Shown here: positions 7,233 through 14,307 of the stretch, in pieces
How the letters are laid out: every line of letters begins with the position of its first letter
Numbering within the stretch: position 1 is the stretch's first letter
NCBI GenBank assembly: GCA_046260445.1
Contig: JBHEPF010000022.1
Coordinates: 1 to 22,686 of the forward strand
Origin: F2B08 sp046260445
Lineage (GTDB): Bacteria > Actinomycetota > Actinomycetes > Actinomycetales > Dermatophilaceae
Direction of reading: 5' to 3'
DNA length: 22,686 bases
Notes under the pieces: model-generated
What the model was told of the DNA's origin: nothing
The model's input: only the letters and a program-made list of their open reading frames with translations
The model's database searches: none
Translations under genes and position numbers: made by a program

Positions 7233-8689
7233 GGGGTGTCCTCTCGGTCAGTGGTCGCGCCGACAGGTTCGCGTCGGTCGTCCTCAGGCTGCTTTGGCGC
7301 AACGCCACGGTCTGCGATCTCGGCGGCTGCCTGTCGGTAGGCGAGCGCCCCGGTGCTCATCGGGTCATACGTGATGACGGTCAGGCCATGGCTGGGCGCT
7401 TCAGACACGCGCACGGAACGCGGAACGGTGCTCCGCAACGTCTCCCCCGCGAAGTGAGTGCGCACCTCGTCGGCCACCTGGGCCGACAACCGAGTCCGGG
7501 CGTCGTACATGGTGAGCAGGATCGTCGAGACGTGGAGATCGGGGTTGAGGTGGGTGCGGATGAGCTCGATGTTCTTGAGCAGCTGGGAGAGTCCCTCGAG
7601 CGCGTAGTACTCGCACTGAATGGGGATGAACACCTCGTCGGCCGCGACGAAGGCGTTGACGGTGAGGAGGCCAAGACTGGGCGGACAGTCGATGAGGACG
7701 TAGTCGATCCGCTCCTCTCGCTCCTCCAGGTATGCGGTGATCGCTCGTCGCAGGCGGGCTTCGCTCGCGACGAGGGAGACGAGCTCGATCTCGGATCCGG
7801 CGAGGTCGATCGTCGCCGGAGCGCAGAGCAGCCCGTCGATGTCGGGGCAGGCTTGGATGATCTCGCTCAACGGAGTGCCGTCGACGAGAACGTCATAGAT
7901 GCTCGTGACCTCGGAATGATGGGGCACGCCCAGTGCTGTACTCGCATTTCCCTGTGGGTCAAGGTCGACGACAAGAACCGACAGCCCTGCCAGAGCCAGG
8001 GCGGCGGCGATGTTCACCGTGGTCGTCGTCTTGCCGACCCCACCCTTCTGGTTGGCGATCGTCAGAATCCGGGTGTGGTCTGGTCGAGGGAACTGCCGAC
8101 TGTCCAGCGCCTGCTTCTGGCGCCTCTCCTGCACCACCGCGCGCATCAGGGGTGTGTCATCGAGGACGGGCGACGTTTCACGTGAAACATCTGTCGTCGG
8201 AGTGGTGGGTGGTCCCTCTTCCGCGCGCGCCTCGCCGGACTCCACGCCGACCGCTTCACGTGAAACGCCGCCGTCACCGTCGTGCGTGACGGGCTGATCG
8301 GCCAGGTCCGCTATTGCGTCAACGACGGAATGTGGGAGCTCCAGGGACTCGTCAGGTGGGGCAGGTGTTTCACGTGAAACGTTGTCATCGCCAACCCCCG
8401 CAGGCGTTTGATCCACCCCCTCACGAGGGCTCGATGACTCTGTGGATAAGTCGGTGGACAGCGCTGGCGCCGGCTGAGGTAGTGCCCCTTCTACCGCGTC
8501 GGACGGGCCTGTCGTGTCGTCACTCAGGAAGGGGTCGAGGGCCGCAGTTGAGTCATCGTCAGGGCGCGGCCAGCCAAGATGGGAGGCGGGTCCAGGCGCT
8601 GATTCCGTGCGTGCAGGGAACCCCAGCCCCTGGGCCACGCGCTTCCACAGCGGTGCCTCGGTCAGCGAGCGGGGATGTTCGGAGGTCAC
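7229..8689 (-). CDS. parA: Chromosome partitioning ATPase ParA with long N-terminal extension containing parS-encoded peptides
   Basis: The ATPase core begins near residue 205. It has the deviant Walker A KGGVGKT (215-221), VVDLDPQGNAS (240-250) and the later IDCPPSLGLLT. The protein dimerises on ATP, binds DNA non-specifically and moves ParB-parS complexes. Its 486 residues are unusually long because about 200 residues of acidic, Pro/Ser-rich, probably disordered sequence precede the core. In that part VSRET (104-108), VSREA (142-146) and VSRET (168-172) are the in-frame translation of three parS sites. The GTG start at 8687-8689 has no clear ribosome site, so a shorter form from an internal start is possible. 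parB follows with a four-base overlap. Confidence 0.93.
   Translation of the reverse strand: MTSEHPRSLTEAPLWKRVAQGLGFPARTESAPGPASHLGWPRPDDDSTAALDPFLSDDTTGPSDAVEGALPQPAPALSTDLSTESSSPREGVDQTPAGVGDDNVSRETPAPPDESLELPHSVVDAIADLADQPVTHDGDGGVSREAVGVESGEARAEEGPPTTPTTDVSRETSPVLDDTPLMRAVVQERRQKQALDSRQFPRPDHTRILTIANQKGGVGKTTTTVNIAAALALAGLSVLVVDLDPQGNASTALGVPHHSEVTSIYDVLVDGTPLSEIIQACPDIDGLLCAPATIDLAGSEIELVSLVASEARLRRAITAYLEEREERIDYVLIDCPPSLGLLTVNAFVAADEVFIPIQCEYYALEGLSQLLKNIELIRTHLNPDLHVSTILLTMYDARTRLSAQVADEVRTHFAGETLRSTVPRSVRVSEAPSHGLTVITYDPMSTGALAYRQAAAEIADRGVAPKQPEDDRREPVGATTDREDTP
8175..8188 (-). promoter_or_regulatory. parS: parS site (perfect), inside parA
   Basis: GTTTCACGTGAAAC is an exact copy of the palindromic ParB-binding consensus. 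On the minus strand it is read in frame by parA as VSRET. Confidence 0.95.
8253..8266 (-). promoter_or_regulatory. parS: parS site (one mismatch), inside parA
   Basis: GCTTCACGTGAAAC differs from consensus at position 2 only and the TCACGTGA core is intact. It is read in frame by parA as VSREA. Binding is probably weaker than at the perfect sites. Confidence 0.85.
8367..8380 (-). promoter_or_regulatory. parS: parS site (perfect), inside parA
   Basis: This is an exact GTTTCACGTGAAAC, preceded by T on the plus strand. It is read in frame by parA as VSRET. Confidence 0.95.
8441..8449 (-). promoter_or_regulatory. Perfect DnaA-box sequence inside parA
   Basis: TGTGGATAA is the complement of TTATCCACA. 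It lies in parA codons of the N-terminal extension (within STDLSTES), about 8 kb from oriC. A single box in coding DNA may be chance. Confidence 0.4.
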
Positions 8690-8744
8690 AGCGGATCAGC
8701 CTAACCGCTCAGCGGACAACATGAGTCTCGACCAAGCTCTGGGG

Positions 8745-8753
8745 TGTGGATAA
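8745..8753 (-). promoter_or_regulatory. Perfect DnaA-box sequence upstream of parA
   Basis: TGTGGATAA lies in the 113-nt spacer between the dehydrogenase stop and the parA start, 56 bases upstream of the parA GTG. Its promoter-proximal place makes DnaA control of parAB conceivable. The rest of the spacer shows no clear promoter. Confidence 0.45.
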
Positions 8754-8802
8754 CCGTGGGGAAAGTGATCGCCGGGTCTCGCCTTGTGTACTCGACGGTG
8801 GG

Positions 8803-9771
8803 TCAGACGGTGAAGAGGATCTTGCCCATCACGTCGCCGCGGGCCATGGCCGCGAACCCACTGGCGGCGTCTGCGAGGGAGTGGACCGAGTCGATGGCGG
8901 GCTCGATCCCCGCGGTCGTGATGAGGTGGGTCAGCCGCTCGAGCTCGGTCCGCGACCCCATCGTCGAGCCGATGACGCGCAGCTGCTTGAAGAAGATCTT
9001 CGTCAGCTCCGCCTTCGCCGGGGCGTCGCCCGACGTAGCCCCGGAGATGACGATGGTGCCGCCCTGGTTGAGAGAGTTGACCGAGTGCGACCAGGTGGCC
9101 GCCCCCACCGTCTCCATCACGGCGTCCACCCGAACGGGGAGACGCTCGCCCGATGCGACCGCACCGACCGCACCGAGATCGAGGGCCCGCTGTGCTTTGG
9201 ACTCGTCCCGGGACGTCACGAACATGCGATAGCCCGCCGCTGCACCGAGCTGGATGAGCGCTGTGGCGACGCCCCCTCCGGCACCCTGCACGAGCACACT
9301 TCCGCCCGGCGTCACGCCGGAGTTGGTGAAGAGCATGCGGTATGCCGTGAGCCACGAGGTCGGCAGGCAGGCCGCGTGCTCGAAGGACATTTCGCTCGGC
9401 TTGGGCACCACATTGTGTGCGGGTACCCACACCTCCTCGGCCAGCGTCCCGGGATAGACCTCCGAGAGCAATGAGCGCCGCGGATCCATCGTCTCCTCGC
9501 CGGCCCATGAGGGGTCCGAGATGACCGCGTGCACCAGCACCTCGGAGCCGTCATCGAGAACGCCCGCGGCGTCGCAGCCGAGAATCATCGGCAAGCGGTC
9601 ACTGGGCAGACCCACTCCTCGCAGGCTCCAGATGTCGTGGTGGTTGAGGGCGGCCACCTTCACCCGCACACGTACCCACCCGTCCGGCGTCTCCGGACGG
9701 TCGATCTCGGCGACCTCGAGACCGGAGAGCGGGTCGTCGGCGGACTGACGGGCGGCGTAGGCGGCAAGCAT
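8803..9771 (-). CDS. Medium-chain dehydrogenase/reductase, zinc-free quinone-oxidoreductase type
   Basis: The frame allows 357 residues from 9876, but that would overlap the rsmG end by 44 nt and add a low-complexity leader. The ATG at 9769-9771 (MLAAYAARQSADDPLSGLEV) gives 322 residues, normal for the family. Residues 1-130 form the GroES-like substrate domain (AALNHHDIWSLRGVG, ILGCDAAGVLDDGSEVLVH). The Rossmann half carries the nucleotide motif QGAGGGVATALIQLG, which binds NAD(P)H. The structural-zinc cysteine cluster of alcohol dehydrogenases is absent. The expected reaction is NADPH-dependent reduction of a quinone or an activated enone, and the substrate is unknown. The gene sits between rsmG and parA, which are normally adjacent, so it looks inserted into conserved synteny. 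Confidence 0.85.
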   Translation of the reverse strand: MLAAYAARQSADDPLSGLEVAEIDRPETPDGWVRVRVKVAALNHHDIWSLRGVGLPSDRLPMILGCDAAGVLDDGSEVLVHAVISDPSWAGEETMDPRRSLLSEVYPGTLAEEVWVPAHNVVPKPSEMSFEHAACLPTSWLTAYRMLFTNSGVTPGGSVLVQGAGGGVATALIQLGAAAGYRMFVTSRDESKAQRALDLGAVGAVASGERLPVRVDAVMETVGAATWSHSVNSLNQGGTIVISGATSGDAPAKAELTKIFFKQLRVIGSTMGSRTELERLTHLITTAGIEPAIDSVHSLADAASGFAAMARGDVMGKILFTV

Positions 9772-9832
9772 GTGCCCACTGTATGCGGCCCACCCGCCAC
9801 CGTGGAGTTCGGGGCGCCACTCTGAAATCGGC

Positions 9833-10606
9833 TCAGGGGCGGGTCCGGCCGGGTCGACGTCGAGAGCCGACTCCACCGGGTACGGCCGTCGACTTGTCGA
9901 CGATGACGACCGTCGTGGGTGGATCCACGACGTTCACACCGCATTCCTGCACAGAAGGCGAGATGCCGCCCAGCCGGCGCAGCGTGGGACCTGCTTCGGT
10001 GATCTCGCGCTGGGCGGACGATCCCTTCATCGCGACGAGGCGCCCTCCGGGCACGACAAGAGGGAGGCACCAGCGAGCCAGCTTGTCGAGCGCCGCGACG
10101 GCACGGGCGGTGACGATGTCGGCGTTGAGTCGTCCCTGCAGCTCCTCGGCACGGGCTCGTTCGACGGCGACATTGGCGAGACCTAGGTCGGTGCAGACGG
10201 TCCGCAGCCAGGTCGTGCGCCGCTCCATGGGCTCGACCAACGTGATGCGCAGATCGGGCCTGGAGATGGCCAGACAGATTCCCGGCAGACCTGCCCCGCT
10301 CCCGACGTCGATGACCGTCGCCCCTTGCGGGATCACCTCACCGATGACAGCGCAGTTGAGGATGTGCCGGTCCCACAGTCGCGGCACCTCACGCGGGCCG
10401 ATGAGGCCGTGGGTGATCCCGGTATTCGCCAGGTGCTGGGCGTACTGCTGTGCCAGGTCGAGACGGTCGCCGAAAATTGCCGCCGCAGCCGCGGGTGCAT
10501 CCGGGGCAGCGCCCCCTGCGTCCGAGGGGGCATTGGATACGTCCAGAGATGGGTCGGTTTCCGCACGGGTGTCGGCTCCAGGCCCATCGTGCGAGCCATC
10601 TGTCAT
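9833..10606 (-). CDS. rsmG: 16S rRNA (guanine-N7) methyltransferase RsmG
   Basis: This is the methyltransferase that makes m7G in the 530 loop of 16S rRNA (G527 in E. coli), formerly GidB. Loss causes low-level streptomycin resistance in several bacteria. The S-adenosylmethionine site is VIDVGSGAGLPG (98-109). Upstream is the family motif PREVPRLWDRHILNC (71-85), and further on are ARAVAALDKL and GGRLVAMKG. The first 40 or so residues are Ala/Asp/Gly-rich and not part of the fold, so the true start could be further in. No ribosome site marks the ATG at 10604-10606. A perfect parS lies 10 bases upstream of that ATG. Confidence 0.93.
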   Translation of the reverse strand: MTDGSHDGPGADTRAETDPSLDVSNAPSDAGGAAPDAPAAAAAIFGDRLDLAQQYAQHLANTGITHGLIGPREVPRLWDRHILNCAVIGEVIPQGATVIDVGSGAGLPGICLAISRPDLRITLVEPMERRTTWLRTVCTDLGLANVAVERARAEELQGRLNADIVTARAVAALDKLARWCLPLVVPGGRLVAMKGSSAQREITEAGPTLRRLGGISPSVQECGVNVVDPPTTVVIVDKSTAVPGGVGSRRRPGRTRP

Positions 10607-10615
10607 GACGGCAGT

Positions 10616-10629
10616 GTTTCACGTGAAAC
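10616..10629 (-). promoter_or_regulatory. parS: parS site (perfect), just upstream of rsmG
   Basis: GTTTCACGTGAAAC lies within TGTTTCACGTGAAACA (10615-10630), a full 16-bp palindrome. It is 10 bases before the assumed rsmG start. Confidence 0.95.
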
Positions 10630-10741
10630 ATGCGCATTCACAGGTCTCCAGGACTGTCCGGCGACCAGCGGCCATCATGATGGAGCGCTTGCTGTCACCG
10701 GTGCGCAGACGAAACTGGGCCGGTCCCGCAGGACCGACCCC

Positions 10742-10755
10742 GTTTCACGTGAAAC
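10742..10755 (-). promoter_or_regulatory. parS: parS site (perfect), between jag and rsmG
   Basis: This is an exact GTTTCACGTGAAAC in the 172-nt intergenic region, 23 bases after the jag stop and 126 bp from the neighbouring site. Confidence 0.95.
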
Positions 10756-10778
10756 ATCGCCTCAAGGGCGCCAAGACG

Positions 10779-11498
10779 TCAGGTTCCCGGGAGAACGATG
10801 ACGTATCGATGCGGCTCCACACCCTCGGACTCCGAGCGCAGGCCGGCGGCCAGGACCTCGTCGTGCACGATCTTGCGCTCGAAGGCCGTCATCGGGTCCA
10901 TGTCCCCCTGCTCCCCGGTCTCTTTCACCTCGGCGATGACCCTTTGAGCGATCTCCACAATCTCGGTGCGCCGCCCAGCCCGGTGGCCCGCGACATCCAG
11001 CATGAGTCGGCTGCGCTCCCCGGTCTCGGACTGCACTGCCAGGCGGGTGAGCTCCTGCAGCGCTTCGAGCACCTTGCCGTCCGGGCCGACGAGCCGACGT
11101 GGCACTCGGCCCTCGTCCGAGTCGACGATCGAGACCGCGGCCCGGTCACCATCGATGTCGACATCGATGTCCCCGACGATGTCGGCGATGTCCAAGAGAG
11201 CCTCGAGAAAGTCGGCCGCGACATCCCCCTCGGCCTCAAGGGCCTCGCGGCGAGAGGGCTTCGCGGGACGCTCGTCCTCGGTCTGCACGGTCGACGAAGT
11301 CTCTGGGTCAGACGCAACCTCAGCCTCGCCCTCCGCAGCGTCCTTCTCGACCAGCGCGTCCAAGCTCTCGCCCTGGTGCTCCGTGTCACTCGTCTCGAAA
11401 GACTCCTCGACCGCGGTCTCGTTCCCAGCACTGTCGCTCTCGGGACCGTCGTTCTCAGGGCTCTCAGGGTTATCAGGGTTCTCGTTCTCAGTGCTCAT
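10779..11498 (-). CDS. jag: Jag/KhpB family RNA-binding protein (KH + R3H)
   Basis: This single-stranded RNA-binding protein is encoded beside yidC in most Gram-positive bacteria. Residues 1-90 are a highly acidic, Ser/Pro/Asn-rich tail with an NPDNPESPEN run. A KH domain is at about 100-180 with the GxxG loop as GPDG (138-141) followed by KVLEALQELTRLAV. The C-terminal R3H domain is at about 200-239, with the defining R208-x3-H212 in ERKIVHDEV and the ending HRYVIVLPGT. KhpB works with KhpA on RNA and influences cell elongation in streptococci. A similar role here is inferred. The ATG has AAGGAGA (plus-strand complement at 11507-11513) 8 nt upstream. Confidence 0.93.
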   Translation of the reverse strand: MSTENENPDNPESPENDGPESDSAGNETAVEESFETSDTEHQGESLDALVEKDAAEGEAEVASDPETSSTVQTEDERPAKPSRREALEAEGDVAADFLEALLDIADIVGDIDVDIDGDRAAVSIVDSDEGRVPRRLVGPDGKVLEALQELTRLAVQSETGERSRLMLDVAGHRAGRRTEIVEIAQRVIAEVKETGEQGDMDPMTAFERKIVHDEVLAAGLRSESEGVEPHRYVIVLPGT

Positions 11499-11549
11499 CG
11501 TTCGTCTCTCCTTGCTTGGTCACGCTCTGGGTGGGTCCGATGGCCGCGA

Positions 11550-12671
11550 TCAGTCGCCGCTACCGACCGCACCGGAGTCGTTCGTGTTGCCCGGGGTCTT
11601 GTCGGTGCCGGTCTGGCCGGTCCCGGTCTTGTCGGTGCCCGTCTTGTCGGTGCCCGTCTGGCCGCCGCCCGCCCCCGCGACGTTTCCACCCTTGCCCTTG
11701 CCCTTCTTCGCGCGCTTCTTACCTTTGGGCTGAGCGCGCTGGCGGGGCGCCTTGGTCTCTTCGACCTCCTCCTCCTCGGCGTCGTCGGTCGAGGACAGCC
11801 CCGGCATCGTCATCTCCTGGATCGGCTTGCCCCGCCGCTTGCGGCGATCCTGAAGGGCCTTCTCGGCAGGCGAACCCGGAGCGGGCATCCGGCGAATGAC
11901 ATAGAACTGCTGGGTCATCGACCACAGGTTGGTGGTGAACCAGTAGATGAGGACACCGATCGGGAAGTTCACGCCGGAAACGGCGAAGACAAGCGGCAGG
12001 ACGTACAACAGGACCTTCTGCTGCTTGGCGAAGGGGTTGTCCAGCGCTGAAGCCGGCATGTTCTTGCGCATGAGCTGGTACTGCGTCATGAACGTCGTCG
12101 CCGACATGAGGATGATGAGAATGACCGTGACGATACGGGTGTTCCACGACTCGGCGCGCAAGAAGATGTCCGAGAGCTGAGCACCGAAGATCGTCGCCTG
12201 GTCGAACTCCGTCGCGACGTCCTGGGTGATCGGACCGATCGGGTCTCGGGTCCCCTGGGCGATCCCGGAGACGCCGTAGAGAACCCGGAACAGACCGAAG
12301 AAGAACGGTGACTGGACCAGGATGGGAAGACACGAGCTGAAGGGGTTCGTCCCCGTGCGCTTGTAGAGGTCCATCGTCTCCGTGGTCATCGACTGACGTG
12401 ACTCGGGGTCGGACTTGCCCTTGTACTTCTTCTGGATCTTCTGTAGCTCGGGCTGGATGAGCTGCATCTTGCGGGAGGCTTGGATCTGCTTGACGAACAG
12501 CGGGATCATCGCGGCGCGCATGACGACCACCAGACCGACGATGGACAGCGTCCACGTCCATCCCGACGCCGTCGGCATCCCAAGGTTGGTGAGGAGGCTG
12601 TGGAAGCCATACATGATCCACGCGACAAGCCACTCGATGGGCTTGATGAGCGAGGTGAAGAAGTCGATCAC
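11550..12671 (-). CDS. yidC: Membrane protein insertase YidC/Oxa1
   Basis: The 373-residue protein inserts and folds inner-membrane proteins, alone or with SecYEG. The five-helix core shows helices near 37-59, 117-134, 178-195, 219-236 and 237-256. The conserved groove arginine is R52 in VVVMRAAMIPLFVKQ, followed by the cytoplasmic helical hairpin (KMQLIQPELQKIQKKYKGKS). Typical actinobacterial motifs NPFSSCLPILVQSPFF and LIYWFTTNLWSM are present. No lipoprotein cysteine is seen. The C-terminus after about 265 is cytoplasmic and basic (PKGKKRAKKGKGKGG), ending in TGTDK repeats. The GTG start overlaps the yidD stop (GTGA), and AAAGGA (complement at 12677-12682) serves as ribosome site. Confidence 0.96.
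   Translation of the reverse strand: MIDFFTSLIKPIEWLVAWIMYGFHSLLTNLGMPTASGWTWTLSIVGLVVVMRAAMIPLFVKQIQASRKMQLIQPELQKIQKKYKGKSDPESRQSMTTETMDLYKRTGTNPFSSCLPILVQSPFFFGLFRVLYGVSGIAQGTRDPIGPITQDVATEFDQATIFGAQLSDIFLRAESWNTRIVTVILIILMSATTFMTQYQLMRKNMPASALDNPFAKQQKVLLYVLPLVFAVSGVNFPIGVLIYWFTTNLWSMTQQFYVIRRMPAPGSPAEKALQDRRKRRGKPIQEMTMPGLSSTDDAEEEEVEETKAPRQRAQPKGKKRAKKGKGKGGNVAGAGGGQTGTDKTGTDKTGTGQTGTDKTPGNTNDSGAVGSGD
11596..11670 (-). repeat. 15-bp tandem repeat in the 3' end of yidC
   Basis: Units on the plus strand are GTCTTGTCGGTGCCG (11596), a variant GTCTGGCCGGTCCCG (11611), GTCTTGTCGGTGCCC (11626 and 11641) and a diverged copy (11656). The unit is 15 bp, so copy-number change keeps frame. The minus strand encodes repeats of TGTDK/TGTGQ in the YidC tail. 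Confidence 0.85.
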
Positions 12672-13174
12672 GACAGTCCTTTGTCCCTGGGGTCGGTCGG
12701 CCGCTCGGCTGAGCGGGAGTCAGATGAAGCGCGGGTCGGCGGGGTGGTCCCGGTCGAGTCGGGTGCGTCGGTCTCGGCGGTGGTCGCCGCAGTGAACGAT
12801 GCCGTATGCGCGCGCTCGGGCACGTGGTCCACCCCACCGGGGGCCCATGGGTGACAGCGCAGCACCCGACGGATGGCGAGCCAGGTCCCCTTGATCGGTC
12901 CGAAGCGGCGCAACGAGGTCAGTGCGTAGGCGCTGCACGACGGGTAGTACCGGCATGTCGGTGGCGTGAGCGGGCTGATGACGAGCTGGTAGAAGCGGAT
13001 GAGACCGATGAGCGGAAGGGCGAGCAGCTCTCCCGTCCTGCGAAGAATCCGACGGGTGCTCGAATCGACATCATGGGAGTCGTCGGTTCCCCTGTGCGGG
13101 GAACCGCTGTGGCGGGTGGCGTCGCTCATCGGCTGGTCGCTCATCTGGGTATCGCGGGTCGGCTGTACGGTCAT
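12668..13174 (-). CDS. yidD: Membrane protein insertion efficiency factor YidD
   Basis: The conserved core ALPLIGLIRFYQLVISPLTP, then CRYYPSCSAYAL, then GPIKGTWLAIRRVLRCHPW identifies the small YidD (DUF37) family. The conserved cysteines of the CRYYPSCS motif are present. YidD associates with the inner face of the membrane and assists YidC-dependent insertion. The frame is open to 13273, inside rnpA. ATG at 13172-13174 is chosen because it lies 4 bases after the rnpA stop, giving 168 residues. ATGs at 13144 and 13129 are alternatives, and none has a clear ribosome site. The N-terminal ~50 and C-terminal ~55 residues are polar, low-complexity additions to the usual 70-90 residue core. The stop overlaps the yidC GTG. 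Confidence 0.9.
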   Translation of the reverse strand: MTVQPTRDTQMSDQPMSDATRHSGSPHRGTDDSHDVDSSTRRILRRTGELLALPLIGLIRFYQLVISPLTPPTCRYYPSCSAYALTSLRRFGPIKGTWLAIRRVLRCHPWAPGGVDHVPERAHTASFTAATTAETDAPDSTGTTPPTRASSDSRSAERPTDPRDKGLS

Positions 13175-13178
13175 CGGA

Positions 13179-13559
13179 TCATGGCTGAGATGTCGCGGTC
13201 CCGGCCGGGACACGGCGAAGCACGGCGTCGAGGAGCCGCCTGAGCTCGGCTCCCAACACGCTCGAGGAGACACCGGCCGCGGCGGGCTGGGCGCGTATGA
13301 CGAGGTCGACGCCCGCAGGGACCCTTGGCAGAGCTCCCGCCACCTGTGCCCTCAGCCGACGCTTGACGAGGTTGCGGGTGACAGCACCGCCCACGGCCTT
13401 CGACACGACAAAACCGACCCGCGGCGGTCGAACCGCCCGCGAATCGGTCAGGTTGGCGTGCACCACGAGAAGTGGTGACCCCGCGCGAGCCCCACCGGGA
13501 CCCCGAGTCACTGCGTTGAACTCGGCGCCGGTGCGTAACCGGTGCCGGACCGGCAGCAT
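13179..13559 (-). CDS. rnpA: Ribonuclease P protein component
   Basis: The 126-residue basic protein partners the catalytic RnpB RNA to remove 5' leaders from tRNA precursors. The family signature RNLVKRRLR is at 62-70, within SKAVGGAVTRNLVKRRLR. The N-terminus MLPVRHRLRTGAEFNAVTRG is typical. The ATG at 13557-13559 lies 25 nt after the rpmH stop, the arrangement seen in nearly all bacteria. No strong ribosome site is seen, so coupling to rpmH translation is likely. Confidence 0.95.
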   Translation of the reverse strand: MLPVRHRLRTGAEFNAVTRGPGGARAGSPLLVVHANLTDSRAVRPPRVGFVVSKAVGGAVTRNLVKRRLRAQVAGALPRVPAGVDLVIRAQPAAAGVSSSVLGAELRRLLDAVLRRVPAGTATSQP

Positions 13560-13584
13560 GAGAGCCCGCTGATGTCGAAGCTCG

Positions 13585-13722
13585 TCAGGCCGACAGCTCG
13601 GTGCGGCCCTTCCGGCGGCGGGCAGCGAGGATCGCCCGGCCAGCGCGAGTGCTCATGCGGTGGCGGAAGCCGTGGGTCTTGGCCCGGCGACGGTTGTTCG
13701 GCTGGAACGTACGCTTGCTCAC
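13585..13722 (-). CDS. rpmH: 50S ribosomal protein L34
   Basis: The 45-residue very basic ribosomal protein has the invariant pattern KRTFQPNNRRRAKTHGFRHR followed by MSTRAGRAILAARRRKGR. A longer frame runs upstream to 13983, but the L34 family begins exactly at the GTG (13720-13722) before SKRTFQP. The upstream codons would translate sequence inside its own promoter and leader. It is the first gene of the minus-strand rpmH-rnpA-yidD-yidC-jag unit, with a promoter candidate about 230 nt upstream. Confidence 0.97.
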   Translation of the reverse strand: MSKRTFQPNNRRRAKTHGFRHRMSTRAGRAILAARRRKGRTELSA

Positions 13723-13911
13723 GGTGGTTGGCTTTCGTCGGGGTCGAGGCGTCTCGACGTCGTTCTGGGCGGTTCTCGGGTCACGTGCCGGCCGGAGAGG
13801 CGATACGGACCGGCCGTCATCGTCAGGCGACACCCACACCGACCGGCGAGCAGCACGGCTGTCGTCGAGGCGCGAGGTATCAGCAGGCGAAAACGGCCGG
13901 GACGGCGACCT

Positions 13912-13926
13912 GCGTGCAGTGCACGC
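13912..13926. repeat. 15-bp interrupted palindrome in the rpmH leader
   Basis: GCGTGCA and TGCACGC face each other around a single G. It lies 28 bases inside the transcript side of the rpmH -10 element, a place for an operator. No regulator can be named and chance is possible. Confidence 0.4.
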
Positions 13927-13953
13927 GTGGTCCGCCTCTGGCCAGACTGCACA

Positions 13954-13983
13954 ACGGTACGCGAGCCGGGTTGAGCCGGTCAA
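13954..13983 (-). promoter_or_regulatory. Sigma70-type promoter for rpmH operon
   Basis: On the minus strand TTGACC (complement of 13978-13983) and TACCGT (complement of 13954-13959) are 18 bases apart. This is a near-consensus primary-sigma promoter. It implies a leader of about 225 nt before the rpmH GTG. Confidence 0.7.
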
Positions 13984-14090
13984 ACGAGAGCGCCGTCGGC
14001 GTCATCGGTCCCTTATCGCGGCGGACCTGCGACACGACGCAGGACACGCCGAGAAACAGCGGTCGATCACGCTTGAGTCAGCGGTTCCCA

Positions 14091-14119
14091 TTGCGGTAAC
14101 GGGATGCGGGCAGTAGCGT
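14091..14119 (+). promoter_or_regulatory. Sigma70-type promoter for dnaA
   Basis: TTGCGG (14091-14096) and TAGCGT (14114-14119) are spaced 17 bases apart. Transcription would start near 14126, right at a perfect DnaA box, and give a leader of about 180 nt. The 13723-14307 spacer otherwise holds the rpmH promoter, one palindrome and DnaA boxes. I see no gene in it. Confidence 0.65.
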
Positions 14120-14127
14120 GCCCTCTC

Positions 14128-14164
14128 TGTGGATAACCACATTGCTGTCCCCAAATGTGGACAA
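14128..14164 (+). promoter_or_regulatory. Two perfect DnaA boxes downstream of the dnaA promoter
   Basis: TGTGGATAA (14128-14136) and TGTGGACAA (14156-14164) are exact boxes in the same orientation, 28 bp apart. A degenerate TGTGGAAAG follows near 14168. Placement over and after the presumed dnaA start site suggests autoregulation by DnaA, as known in several bacteria. Confidence 0.8.
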
Positions 14165-14307
14165 GAGTGTGGAAAGGTACCCACGGTGGATCGTTGCACC
14201 GGGCCGCGCGCCTAGTCGTGACCCACGCCGTCCAGCCCGATCCGGGGTCTGGGCGCACATCCGGCCCACGAAGCCGGGACGCGAGAGGGAAGCAAAGGTG
14301 ATGGCGC

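Noticed and set aside
9772..9876. 35-residue N-terminal extension of the reductase
   Set aside because: It overlaps the end of rsmG, has no ribosome site and is not part of the MDR fold. The internal ATG fits the family length.
9783..12050. Open frame of 755 codons on the plus strand across rsmG, jag and part of yidC
   Set aside because: It runs antisense to three recognised genes. Its translation is arginine- and serine-rich, and FHVKH is just parS read in another frame. It is a high-G+C shadow.
13542..14116. Plus-strand frames over rpmH and the rpmH-dnaA spacer
   Set aside because: They are antisense to L34 and its promoter, with Arg/Ser-rich translations and no homologue recognised.
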